Shown here: piece after piece, positions 34,976 to 43,186 of the stretch
Position numbering within the stretch: position 1 is the first letter of the stretch
Layout: each line of letters opens with the position of its first letter
From: CAWIHS01 sp963836005
Lineage (GTDB): Bacteria > Pseudomonadota > Gammaproteobacteria > GRL18
Assembly: GCA_963836005.1 (NCBI GenBank)
Contig: CAWIHS010000001.1
Location: forward strand, 124,001 to 188,000
Reading direction: 5' to 3'
Length of the DNA stretch: 64,000 nucleotides
Program-made: the position numbers and the translations under genes
The notes under the pieces: model-generated
Seen by the model: only the letters and a program-made list of their open reading frames with translations
The model's database searches: none
What the model was told of the DNA's origin: nothing

Positions 34976-35596
34976 TCAGAGTCCTTTCTCAGAACGCTCA
35001 CCATGAAGCACTTCCACCAGATAGATGGCCTGCGCTTCCATTTTCAATAAAAGTTCATCAACTCGACCGCTGAAATAACGATAAAACATTAAACTGGGAA
35101 TGGCCACTGACAAACCGGCAGCAGTGGTCAATAATGCTTCTGAAATCCCGTCTGCCAGCACTTTAGGATCACCGACGCCTAGTGAAGTAATGACTGCAAA
35201 TACTTTAATCATACCTATGACAGTGCCCAGCAAACCCAGCAGAGGTGTAATGGCCGCGACTGTTCCAAGCGTATTCAAATAGCGTTCAAGCTCCAATACA
35301 ACCTGGTGCCCAGCCTCTTCGATGCTTTCCTTCATGATCTCGCGATCATAATGCATATTGCGTAAACCTGCAGCCAGAATATGTCCCAAAGGTGAATTAT
35401 CATGTAGTTTCTCAATGGCATCGTTATTAATGCGATTTTGACTATGCAGTTTGAGTATTTGCTGAACCAGATTTTTTGGCGCAACTTTTTGTTCACGTAA
35501 AGCCCAAAAACGCTCTACAACAATAGTGAAAGCGAGTATGGAACACAAAAGAATGGGCAGCATAACCCAGCCGCCAGAAACCATTAATTCAAACAC
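34976..35596 (-). CDS. exbB: MotA/TolQ/ExbB proton channel family protein
   Basis: The 206-residue protein has three membrane segments (about residues 9-28, 105-130 and 150-172) and the family core LGTVAAITPLLGLLGTVIGMIKVFAVI and LADGISEALLTTAAGLSVAIPSLMFY. It forms the channel with the downstream ExbD-like protein. The exbD ATG lies right after its stop, so they are coupled. Confidence 0.92.
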   Translation of the reverse strand: MFELMVSGGWVMLPILLCSILAFTIVVERFWALREQKVAPKNLVQQILKLHSQNRINNDAIEKLHDNSPLGHILAAGLRNMHYDREIMKESIEEAGHQVVLELERYLNTLGTVAAITPLLGLLGTVIGMIKVFAVITSLGVGDPKVLADGISEALLTTAAGLSVAIPSLMFYRYFSGRVDELLLKMEAQAIYLVEVLHGERSEKGL

Positions 35597-35825
35597 AAAA
35601 ATTCCTTAAAAAATTTTAATTATGCTAGCTTGTAGTACATTTATCAGGATGCATATCAAGTCAGGCTAAAAATGAATTTTGAGAACTAATTTAGCTGCAC
35701 AAAAACAACGCAACAAAAAATTCGTCCGCGGCTGTGATTATAAATTGAGAGCTAAGCAACTCATTTGATTAAATCTCCAAAAAAAGACATCAGATATTTT
35801 AATATATGTTTTGCAGTTAAAAACA

Positions 35826-38243
35826 TTAGAGGTTTTCCGGCTCTCTGTGCCAAAAATGTCTGTTAGAATACCTGTATTGTTTTATCGTCCATGAATTATT
35901 CGATATATTGCTGTTAATATCAAGGGCCCCGTTTGTAGTATTAAACAGTTTTATGTTCATTGACTGGTATCTTTTCAGGATAGTTTTTGCGGGGAAATGA
36001 AAACGATTCCGGTAACCGTAGGAAAAGACCGCAATTTCTGGCTTTAACTGGCTGATAAAATTCATGGATGATGAAGTTTTGCTGCCATGATGCGGGACCA
36101 GCAACACATCGGCTTCAAGTTCCGGATAATCTGCAAGTAATTGTTTTTCCGCTACTTTTTCAATATCTCCTGTGAGCAAAAAAGACTGTCCAGAGGTTAA
36201 TGTCAGCTGCAGCACACAGGAGCGATTATTACTTTTATAATATTTTTTTTCAGCCACAGGAGCAAGAAACTGAAATTTGACATCGTCCCATTCCCAGCTC
36301 TGCCCTTGCGCGCAAGTGATAATATTTTTAGAAAATTTGTCCTGGTTCACAACTAATCGGTCTGGTTCACTGGTATATAATGTTTCAACGTTGAATGTCG
36401 CTAATATTTCATTAATTGAGCCGGCATGATCTTTATCACCGTTACTAATGATTACTTTATCAAAATGGGAAATTGCAGAAATCCTCGCAAAAGGAATAAT
36501 TACCTGATCTGCAAAGTTAAAAGCCTCACTGTATTTATCTCCTGTATCATAGAGTAGTGTATGGTTAGCAGTACGAATGATCACCGCTAATCCCTGACCA
36601 ACATCCAGTACCGTCATCTGCACGTTACCGGGTTCGATTTTATCGGCACTATGTAGTAAAGCAGGCAGGAACAATAACACTCCCAGCCAACGTCCGGGAA
36701 TGGATTTGGGCATCAATAACCACACACTGCCGAGCATAGATAACATGATAATAAACCAGCCAGGATCACCCAGATACCAAACCATATTACTGTTTGTCAT
36801 CCCCGTTTCACTTAGAATTGGAAAATTTACCCAGTCTAGCCAGACTAATAGCCATTTTATGGGCCACTGCAAAATCACAAACAATGCTGCGGAGAATGGT
36901 TCATAAATTATTCCCATCATGCTTGCCAATAAAGTGAGCGGGACAATCACTAAACTCATTAGCGGAATTGCAATAAAATTAGCCACCGGTGCTATGAGTG
37001 AAAATTGATGCATAAAGATGGCCATAACAGGGATCAGGCCGATAAAAATTCGCCACTGCATCAAAATGGTATTAACAAGTGAGTTTATAAACGTGCTCCT
37101 GTTGTAAATTCGATTGCTAACAGAAAAGAAAATAATCGCCACAGCTGTGAATGATAACCAGAAGCCTGGCGACAGTGAAGCAAGCGGATCAACCAGTAAT
37201 ACGGTCAATAAGGCATACAGAAGAATATAACTGACAGGCAGTTCACGCTTGAATCCGGCTACCAAAAAAATCACACCCAGCATGATCAGAGCTCTTTGCG
37301 TGGGAATGGCAAAACCAGCCAGAGCGGCATAGAAACAAGCCATTAAAAATGCACTGCCAGATGCAATATAAAATGCCGGCACGAAACTGTTCAAGAAACT
37401 GGATAAACGCCATAACCAGAATACAAACATCCATGTAATGCTGGCCATCAAGCCTATGTGCAAACCCGAAATAGCAATTAAATGGTTAGTACCGGTGTCG
37501 ATAAAAGTCTTCCACTGGTTATGTTCAATATCACTTTTGATCCCCAGAGTCAGAGCTTTGACCAGGCCTTTATAGGGATAATTTTGCAGAATTGAATCCA
37601 GTGTTGCTGCTATTTGCTGTCGCAATGTGGTGACTGACAGTAACACCGAATTGTTGCGCTGAACTGGCCTGTTAAACTTTGAATGTCTAACATACCCGGT
37701 GGCTAAAATTCGATTTTGATAGAGCCATTTCTCATAATCGAAGCCTCCGGGATTAAGGGAACCATTGGGTTTTTTAAGCCTTACCTCAAATTGCCAGTGC
37801 TGACCAATTTTTACTCTTGATTTAACCTGATACCAGCTTAATTTAACTTTACCTGCAAAACGCTTCTCCAGTTTAACATCTGTATGAATAGCATCTATGG
37901 TAAAATCAAATCGCTGGCGTTTATCCGATAGTTCAGGTATTGATGCAACTGTGCCTGTTACCCGAATATCTGTTGCTTCACGGTTTTGCCAGTCGAGGGC
38001 AGAAACGTTACTATGGATATACCAGCCGGTGTAGACAAAACCGCAAAGAAAACACACCGACACTAAAATAACAGGCTGACAAGATGAACAATGTCTAACA
38101 ATTAGAACGTGGTATTTGTATAATACAAGGAATAAAAATAGAATCAGGCAGATAAGCCAGTAGATGCTTTGCAGCAGGGGTAACTCAGGGCGGTAAAGAA
38201 GTAACACATTACCCAGTAAAAAAGCGACAATTCCAGTTCGCAT
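35826..38243 (-). CDS. comEC: ComEC/Rec2 DNA internalisation protein
   Basis: The 805-residue protein has an N-terminal membrane block and OB-like domain (DUF4131), a central Competence domain (TNHLIAISGLHIGLMASI and many helices) and a C-terminal metallo-beta-lactamase domain (MTVLDVGQGLAVII, LLYDTGDK, LLVPHHGSKTSSS). It forms the inner-membrane channel for transforming DNA. The first metal motif reads ISNGDKDHAGS, where the usual S-H-x-D-x-D-H has Asn in place of the first His. With pilZ in the window this suggests at least ancestral competence. Confidence 0.95.
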   Translation of the reverse strand: MRTGIVAFLLGNVLLLYRPELPLLQSIYWLICLILFLFLVLYKYHVLIVRHCSSCQPVILVSVCFLCGFVYTGWYIHSNVSALDWQNREATDIRVTGTVASIPELSDKRQRFDFTIDAIHTDVKLEKRFAGKVKLSWYQVKSRVKIGQHWQFEVRLKKPNGSLNPGGFDYEKWLYQNRILATGYVRHSKFNRPVQRNNSVLLSVTTLRQQIAATLDSILQNYPYKGLVKALTLGIKSDIEHNQWKTFIDTGTNHLIAISGLHIGLMASITWMFVFWLWRLSSFLNSFVPAFYIASGSAFLMACFYAALAGFAIPTQRALIMLGVIFLVAGFKRELPVSYILLYALLTVLLVDPLASLSPGFWLSFTAVAIIFFSVSNRIYNRSTFINSLVNTILMQWRIFIGLIPVMAIFMHQFSLIAPVANFIAIPLMSLVIVPLTLLASMMGIIYEPFSAALFVILQWPIKWLLVWLDWVNFPILSETGMTNSNMVWYLGDPGWFIIMLSMLGSVWLLMPKSIPGRWLGVLLFLPALLHSADKIEPGNVQMTVLDVGQGLAVIIRTANHTLLYDTGDKYSEAFNFADQVIIPFARISAISHFDKVIISNGDKDHAGSINEILATFNVETLYTSEPDRLVVNQDKFSKNIITCAQGQSWEWDDVKFQFLAPVAEKKYYKSNNRSCVLQLTLTSGQSFLLTGDIEKVAEKQLLADYPELEADVLLVPHHGSKTSSSMNFISQLKPEIAVFSYGYRNRFHFPAKTILKRYQSMNIKLFNTTNGALDINSNISNNSWTIKQYRYSNRHFWHREPENL

Positions 38244-38321
38244 ACTTGCAACTTTCCTTAGTGAAGCTATCTTTGTTTGTAATTATCCTTAATTACATGA
38301 TTTTAACTTTAAAAACACATT

Positions 38322-38873
38322 ATGCCAAAAAAACTGATTAAAAAATACATGCCTGATCATGGTGTTATCAGAGAGCATAAATACCTAAGTTTTTTTGGTA
38401 AATTATTGCATGATCCCAACCTGTGGCACTTTAATCGGCGTTCTGTTTCCGGTGCTTTTGCCGTAGGACTGTTTTGTGCCTTTGTGCCTGTCCCGTTTCA
38501 AATGATTCTGGCTGCAGCCATTGCCATTGTTTTGAGAGTTAATTTACCCATTTCTGCAGCTCTGGTCTGGATCTCCAATCCTGTTACCATGCCGCCCATG
38601 TTTTATGCCGCATATAAACTTGGCGCTTATTTACTCGATAGTGCCCCCCTGGAAATGGAATTTGAATTCTCATGGGAATGTATGAGCAGCCAAATGGCAT
38701 TTATCTGGGAACCTTTCCTGCTGGGTTGTTTTATTTTGGGGACTGCTGCTGCAGTCATTTCTTACTGCACCATACGATTGCTCTGGCGTTTGCATGTTGT
38801 GCGTCATTTTGAAGGACGAAAACAGCGGCGTAAAAAGATGGTTTTGCCCAATGATATAAAGGCGCAAAGGTAA
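38322..38873 (+). CDS. DUF2062 domain membrane protein
   Basis: The 183-residue protein begins MPKKLIKKYMPDHG and has the DUF2062 pattern: HFNRRSVSGAFAVGLFCAFVPVPFQMILAAAIAIVLRVNLPISAALVWISNPVTMPPMFYAAYKLG. That includes two membrane helices, a third near 130-150, and a basic tail (EGRKQRRKKM). Function is unknown. It diverges from comEC, a frequent pairing in gammaproteobacteria. Confidence 0.88.
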   Translation: MPKKLIKKYMPDHGVIREHKYLSFFGKLLHDPNLWHFNRRSVSGAFAVGLFCAFVPVPFQMILAAAIAIVLRVNLPISAALVWISNPVTMPPMFYAAYKLGAYLLDSAPLEMEFEFSWECMSSQMAFIWEPFLLGCFILGTAAAVISYCTIRLLWRLHVVRHFEGRKQRRKKMVLPNDIKAQR

Positions 38874-39033
38874 TAGTAGTATCTCCCACAGTGCAGGCCC
38901 AAACGATGATTCTTCAGTTTCTCAAGCAGAAAATAAAAATTCGAACCTTAAGTAATGGCAGTGCGAATACTGCTCGGAGAATTTCTCTGTTACAAAAGCT
39001 GAAGTTTTCCAGGTGTCGAAGAAATGATTCTGC

Positions 39034-39486
39034 TTACCAGACAGGTTCCACTATTACCTCAGACTTTACCGACTTTGCAAGAAAGCATTTCTCATGTGCC
39101 TGATGGTGTATTTTTTCAATCACTGATTGCTTAATCTCTATATCAGCAGCAAATGTAACCTCGGGTTTTAAGACGACTTTACTGATCACCAGCTCACCTG
39201 CCGCATCTTTTTCCAGATAAGCTGTTGCGTGATCAACATAATTGTTCAGCGTAAAACGTTTCTTCGAGCAAATGGCGATAAAAAACAGCATGTGGCAGCT
39301 GGATAATGCTGCTGCAAAAGCCTGCTCAGGATCAGCACAATGCGGATTACCCAGAAATTCAGGTGCCGAAGAAGCATTCACAAGCAAACCATGGCCAAAG
39401 TCCCACTGATGATCGCGATTGTAATCTTTATAAGCAAAAGATTCGGTTTGCTTTTTCCAGGTTAAAACAATCGTATGCTCTGACAT
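39034..39486 (-). CDS. OsmC family protein
   Basis: The 150-residue protein has the OsmC fold features: a short N-terminal strand region, PEFLGNPHCADPEQAFAAALSSCHMLFFIAICSKK with the two candidate peroxidatic cysteines, and the C-terminal HHQAHEKCFLAKSVKSEV. Members reduce organic hydroperoxides or act in related redox protection in the cytoplasm. Subgroup (OsmC, Ohr or YhfA) is not decided. It converges with the DUF2062 gene. Confidence 0.88.
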   Translation of the reverse strand: MSEHTIVLTWKKQTESFAYKDYNRDHQWDFGHGLLVNASSAPEFLGNPHCADPEQAFAAALSSCHMLFFIAICSKKRFTLNNYVDHATAYLEKDAAGELVISKVVLKPEVTFAADIEIKQSVIEKIHHQAHEKCFLAKSVKSEVIVEPVW

Positions 39487-39753
39487 TTTATTTTCCTGTG
39501 ATTAATGTTCGTTGTATTTTGACTACTTTGACTGTCATGAGAGAACCACGCATTTATTTAGCCAGACTGCCGCAGGCGGGCAATCTGGTGATATGACCGC
39601 CGTTAACACCCCCCATTGGTGCACTGTCAGAATGAGCAATTATCCCTTGGACAAGGAAAAGGCTGAGAATACACAACAGATTAAATAAGCATATCATGAG
39701 GCTCATCATATAGATTAACCGATTGAAACTGCAACAATATAATAATAAAGTAT
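39487..39753. other. Intergenic, no gene seen
   Basis: This stretch upstream of OsmC has only short chance ORFs. It should contain the osmC-like gene promoter, but no clear site was picked out. The direct repeat AATAAAGTAT at its end is the left target duplication of element A4. Confidence 0.3.
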
Positions 39754-40005
39754 CATAGGTAGGCACTTAAGCAAAATCAGGTGCGGATAATCGAGTATTT
39801 GTTCCAGAAGACGCCGTAAATACTTCCATGTAGGCTTTTTATAGCCGTCCATGGCTATAAAAACTTGACCTACAAGGACGACTTCGGCTCCTGCCTCTCG
39901 CATGCATTTCCACCATCCATGGTGGTCATGTAGGGAATGCAGATCACGCAGGAGCAATTATCTGCCTTCCACAAACACTCAATTATCCTTAAGTACCTAC
40001 GTATG
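39754..40005. repeat. Type A MITE-like element, copy A4 (full length, inverted)
   Basis: This 252-bp element is in the opposite orientation to A2. Ends CATAGGTAGGCACTTAAG and CTTAAGTACCTACGTATG are 18-bp terminal inverted repeats. It is flanked by perfect 10-bp direct repeats AATAAAGTAT (39744-39753 and 40006-40015). The interior has the stems TTTATAGCC...GGCTATAAA and CCACCATCCATGGTGG, with GGCTCCTGCC and GCAGGAGC arms. A chance 80-codon ORF on the minus strand overlaps it. Confidence 0.9.
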
Positions 40006-40063
40006 AATAAAGTATACATAATACTGTGAAATTATTCCTTCCCACGGATCAGGATAAATTGTC

Positions 40064-40558
40064 ATGAAAATATATCTTATGATATTGTTTTGCTTTTTTC
40101 TTCAAGCAGCATTTGCACAAGAAATCCAGGATATCTACAAATATAAAAATAAAGATGGCAGCGTAGAGTTTACTGATCAGGTAAAACCAGATGCGTCCCC
40201 TAAAAAACATCTACAGATAAAACGTTCTTCAGAAGAAGAAAATGCGCTGCGAGAAAAAAAACTGGAATTAATCAGGGCCAAAGATAAAGAACTGGACCAA
40301 CGGCTGGCTATTGAACGGAAAAAAAAACAGCAACAGGAACTGGCTTTAAAAAAACAAAAAGAAAAAAACAGAGCGGAACAATTGCGCCAACAACAGGCTG
40401 AACAGCAACAGGATCAATATTATTACGGTAACCCCTACTGGCAAGTCCCTTACCCTCCACTGCGCCCGTTACCGCCGCATCATCCAGGAAGACCTGGACT
40501 GCCGCCGCATCGGCCTGACAACCCGAAGGTACCAGTACAGTTACCGACGGGTAGATAA
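40064..40558 (+). CDS. DUF4124 domain-containing periplasmic protein
   Basis: The 164-residue product has a signal peptide (MKIYLMILFCFFLQAAFAQE), a short DUF4124 domain (DIYKYKNKDGSVEFTDQVKPD), a charged coiled-coil-like middle rich in K, E, Q and R (about residues 50-115), and a Pro/His-rich tail (PPLRPLPPHHPGRPGLPPHRP). DUF4124 proteins are common small secreted proteins in gammaproteobacteria with no defined function. Confidence 0.82.
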   Translation: MKIYLMILFCFFLQAAFAQEIQDIYKYKNKDGSVEFTDQVKPDASPKKHLQIKRSSEEENALREKKLELIRAKDKELDQRLAIERKKKQQQELALKKQKEKNRAEQLRQQQAEQQQDQYYYGNPYWQVPYPPLRPLPPHHPGRPGLPPHRPDNPKVPVQLPTGR

Positions 40559-40645
40559 TGATTATAAGGGGATAAATAGCTGCTGATAACAAACACGATC
40601 CTGTAGCTAAGCACACTAGTCACGTTTATTCTTAATAAAACGGTA

Positions 40646-40815
40646 GTAACTATTCAGCGTAATTTTGAAAACGTCCTTGACACCAGGAATTTATTGACCC
40701 ACCATCCATGGTGGTCATGTAGGGAATGCAGATTATACAGGAGCAATTATCTGCCTTACGCAAACACCTGATATCAAGAACTTACGTATAAATCTAAAAT
40801 ACGCTGAATAGTTAC
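40646..40815. repeat. Type B MITE-like element, copy B3
   Basis: This 170-bp element begins GTAACTATTCAGCGTA and ends TACGCTGAATAGTTAC, perfect 16-bp terminal inverted repeats. It is flanked by exact 8-bp direct repeats AAACGGTA (40638-40645 and 40816-40823). The interior carries the shared core in inverted orientation (CCACCATCCATGGTGG, GGAGCAATTATCTGCCTT). It is the best-preserved type B copy. Confidence 0.88.
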
Positions 40816-40842
40816 AAACGGTAAACAAATATAACCAGGAAA

Positions 40843-41655
40843 TTAATCCGTATCCTCGTTTGGCGCCGCCTGCAGTTTCTCAACCAGCACTTCCATGTTA
40901 GTTAAATTATCTCCTGCCCCAAACTGATGAAATACTGACACATCAGCAGCATCACGTCCATAAGCAATTGCAACCCGTCCGCCGCGATCTTCATTTTGTG
41001 TAGGATCAAAGGTATACCAGCGGTTGCCGATATATGCTTCAAACCAGGCATGTAAATCCATGGGGGTCAAGCGGTAAAGATAACCGACAACCAGACGTGC
41101 GGGGATGCTGATGCTGCGGCATAATGCTACACCAAGATGTGCCAGATCACGACATACACCCTCGCAACGCTGATTAACTTCGATCGCAGATATTGGAAAA
41201 TTGCTCGATCCTGGTGTATAGCGTATATATATTTGAATCCAGTGATTTATACTTGAAACTTGATCATAGCCTGGCTGAACTCCGGTAACGATGTTGCGTG
41301 CAAGATCGCCAAATCTGTCCGACTCACAATAACGACTTGGAAGTAAATAGGTGAGTACTGATTCAGGGAGATTTTGAATTTCAACAAAAGGAGCACCGGG
41401 TGCTGTGTCAATTCCATCCGCAGTCATCACCTCAGCTGAAGTATGAATAGAAAAGCGGCCAACAGGAGCGACCAGTCGTTGGCAGAGATTACCATAGATA
41501 TCAGTATATTCCACCACGGGTACACTGGGCTTTAGCATGTAAGATTCACGTGCTATCCATTGTTGAGAGCCGCTGCGAGGGCGCAACATTAATACCAGAG
41601 GGGTGAATGCCGCTAATTGAAAATCAAGATTACAGGTTGCTTTTATCCACATCAT
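40843..41655 (-). CDS. Transglutaminase-like family protein
   Basis: The 270-residue cytoplasmic protein has an N-terminal beta domain and a transglutaminase-like core with the triad Cys168 (RCEGVCRDLAHLGVALCR), His202 (MDLHAWFEAYIG) and Asp217 (WYTFDPTQ). Such proteins act as cysteine peptidases or amide ligases. Relatives are found with ATP-grasp, alpha-E and Anbu genes, which lie 1.5 kb away here. It may be part of that system but is not in the same operon. Confidence 0.88.
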   Translation of the reverse strand: MMWIKATCNLDFQLAAFTPLVLMLRPRSGSQQWIARESYMLKPSVPVVEYTDIYGNLCQRLVAPVGRFSIHTSAEVMTADGIDTAPGAPFVEIQNLPESVLTYLLPSRYCESDRFGDLARNIVTGVQPGYDQVSSINHWIQIYIRYTPGSSNFPISAIEVNQRCEGVCRDLAHLGVALCRSISIPARLVVGYLYRLTPMDLHAWFEAYIGNRWYTFDPTQNEDRGGRVAIAYGRDAADVSVFHQFGAGDNLTNMEVLVEKLQAAPNEDTD

Positions 41656-41714
41656 GGAAAGGATCTTATCGTTAGTTTACAGAAGTTTACAAATCTATTC
41701 TGTTCGTCAGCAGC

Positions 41715-42515
41715 TCATCCATTGCTGTCAGCTAGTTTAATATACTCAAACCATTGTGAGAAAAGTTCTTTATTCACCGCAGCCGCTACCTGTCGTTCAT
41801 CAAGTGATAATTTAAACACCGGCTCACCCTGAAGAGTGCTGCTCACACAGCCGGCTTCATGTGCAATCAGGCAGCCGGCGGCATAGTCCCAGAGCATCTG
41901 CTTACCATGCAGAAAAAGCTGGCAGCGCCCTGCTGCCATCCAGCACCAGTCCAGTGCAGCCGCACCAAAGCTGCGTTGTGAGCGATATGCAGGTGATGTT
42001 ACCAGCTGCAGCTTTAAGGGTTCCGCCAGACGTTTGAAATCAATGTTTGCAACACATTGATCCAGAGCTGGAGGTGCCGTTTTACTCACGATAGGAGTCT
42101 TATTCAGGAATGCTCCGTGCTTTTTCAGGGCAGTAAAATTTTCCTTCCTGACAGGATCGTAAACCAGCCCGAAGACTGTTTTATGGTTGACAATTAAAGC
42201 CAGAGATATTGCAAAATAAGGCAAACCAGTACTAAAGTTGGTCGTGCCGTCCAGAGGATCCAGACACCAGAATCCATTGTCTTGACCGCTAAAAAATGCA
42301 GCCTGTTCAATTTTGGGCAGTTCCTCAGAAAAAAATCCATATTCAGGCCAGTGTTGTTTCAGTTTGAGATAAAGAGCTTGCTGAACCGCCAGATCTGCCT
42401 CTGTCACCAGAGAACCATCATCTTTGACAGAGGCTGTAATATTTTCAAACAACGGCATTATAATTTCATCGGCCGCTGATTTAACAATCCCTGATATCTT
42501 ATCTACATCTAGCAT
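41715..42515 (-). CDS. Inositol monophosphatase family protein
   Basis: The 266-residue protein has the metal-dependent phosphatase motifs: EELP near residue 64, LDPLDGTTNFSTGLPYFAISLAL with WCLDPLDGTTN, and the C-terminal WDYAAGCLIAHEAGC. It would hydrolyse a small sugar- or nucleotide-phosphate; the substrate (inositol phosphate, PAP or fructose bisphosphate) is not evident. It is upstream of the small transglutaminase gene on the same strand, 59 bases apart, so they could be cotranscribed. Confidence 0.9.
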   Translation of the reverse strand: MLDVDKISGIVKSAADEIIMPLFENITASVKDDGSLVTEADLAVQQALYLKLKQHWPEYGFFSEELPKIEQAAFFSGQDNGFWCLDPLDGTTNFSTGLPYFAISLALIVNHKTVFGLVYDPVRKENFTALKKHGAFLNKTPIVSKTAPPALDQCVANIDFKRLAEPLKLQLVTSPAYRSQRSFGAAALDWCWMAAGRCQLFLHGKQMLWDYAAGCLIAHEAGCVSSTLQGEPVFKLSLDERQVAAAVNKELFSQWFEYIKLADSNG

Positions 42516-43186
42516 AATTTAAATTTTAAACTGCTTTGAACACTGACTGGATCGGTAACTATCTGTTCCTCAAGTTTACAGCACTAACTTTAAATAACAA
42601 TGATATTTTAAAACAAATCATTTATGGGGACGTGATTTGTTTTTGTACCTGACAGACTCCAGCAGGAGTGAATTAAATCATATATTTTTGCGACCCTTAC
42701 TCTATTAATGCCTGATACATCAGATTGAATGATTTTTATGGCTGCCTGGCTAACCATAAAGTGACACAATTAGCTCATTAAGGTATGAATTTCAGATGGG
42801 TAAAACGAACTCAATCGTGAACTGAACATTGGCAGGTATTTTCAGGTATAGAAACCGACCTTTAGTTCATGCACTATTCAGGGGCCTCTGGAGTATTTAT
42901 TCACACAGGTTGTGATATTTTATTCTACTTTTGTTCTACTTTTGTTCTACTTTTGTTCTACTTTTGTTCTACTTTGGTGCAATTAGTTTAGTTACACAAA
43001 GATACATTCTCTGATCTTATTTTTTCCTTTTAAACTTGAATCATTTTATACACATAGATAAAAAAAATGCTATATTTATAACATTTTACAATGGCAATGT
43101 TTGCTGTCAGACAGAAATACTGCAGACGATGCTTTAACTCAGATTAAAACCATCGTATTGATTTCCATAACCCGGGAAACTCGAGC
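42516..43186. promoter_or_regulatory. Divergent intergenic region with 11-bp tandem repeats
   Basis: This 671-bp AT-rich gap separates the divergent phosphatase gene and the ATP-grasp operon. It contains the tandem array at 42923-42977 and otherwise no ORF, RNA gene or repeat element that I can recognise. CGGGAAACTCGAGC before the ATP-grasp ATG gives a weak Shine-Dalgarno. Confidence 0.4.
42923..42977. repeat. Tandem repeat, 5 x 11 bp
   Basis: TTCTACTTTTG is repeated five times head to tail without spacers; the last copy differs at one base (TTCTACTTTGG). The period is close to one helical turn, so each unit would face the same side of the DNA. It lies 210 bases before the ATP-grasp gene. 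It is not CRISPR-like. Confidence 0.85.

Noticed and set aside
39715..39957. 80-codon minus-strand ORF with an MREAGAEVVLVGQV stretch similar to the ORF at 3671
   Set aside because: The similarity comes from the shared repeat core (copy A4), not from a protein family.
42923..42977. Possible CRISPR array
   Set aside because: The 11-bp units are contiguous with no spacers, and no cas genes are in the window.
42548..42996. Possible type B element from GTAACTATCTG to TTTAGTTAC
   Set aside because: Flanking 8-mers do not match and the ends pair poorly beyond GTAACTA.
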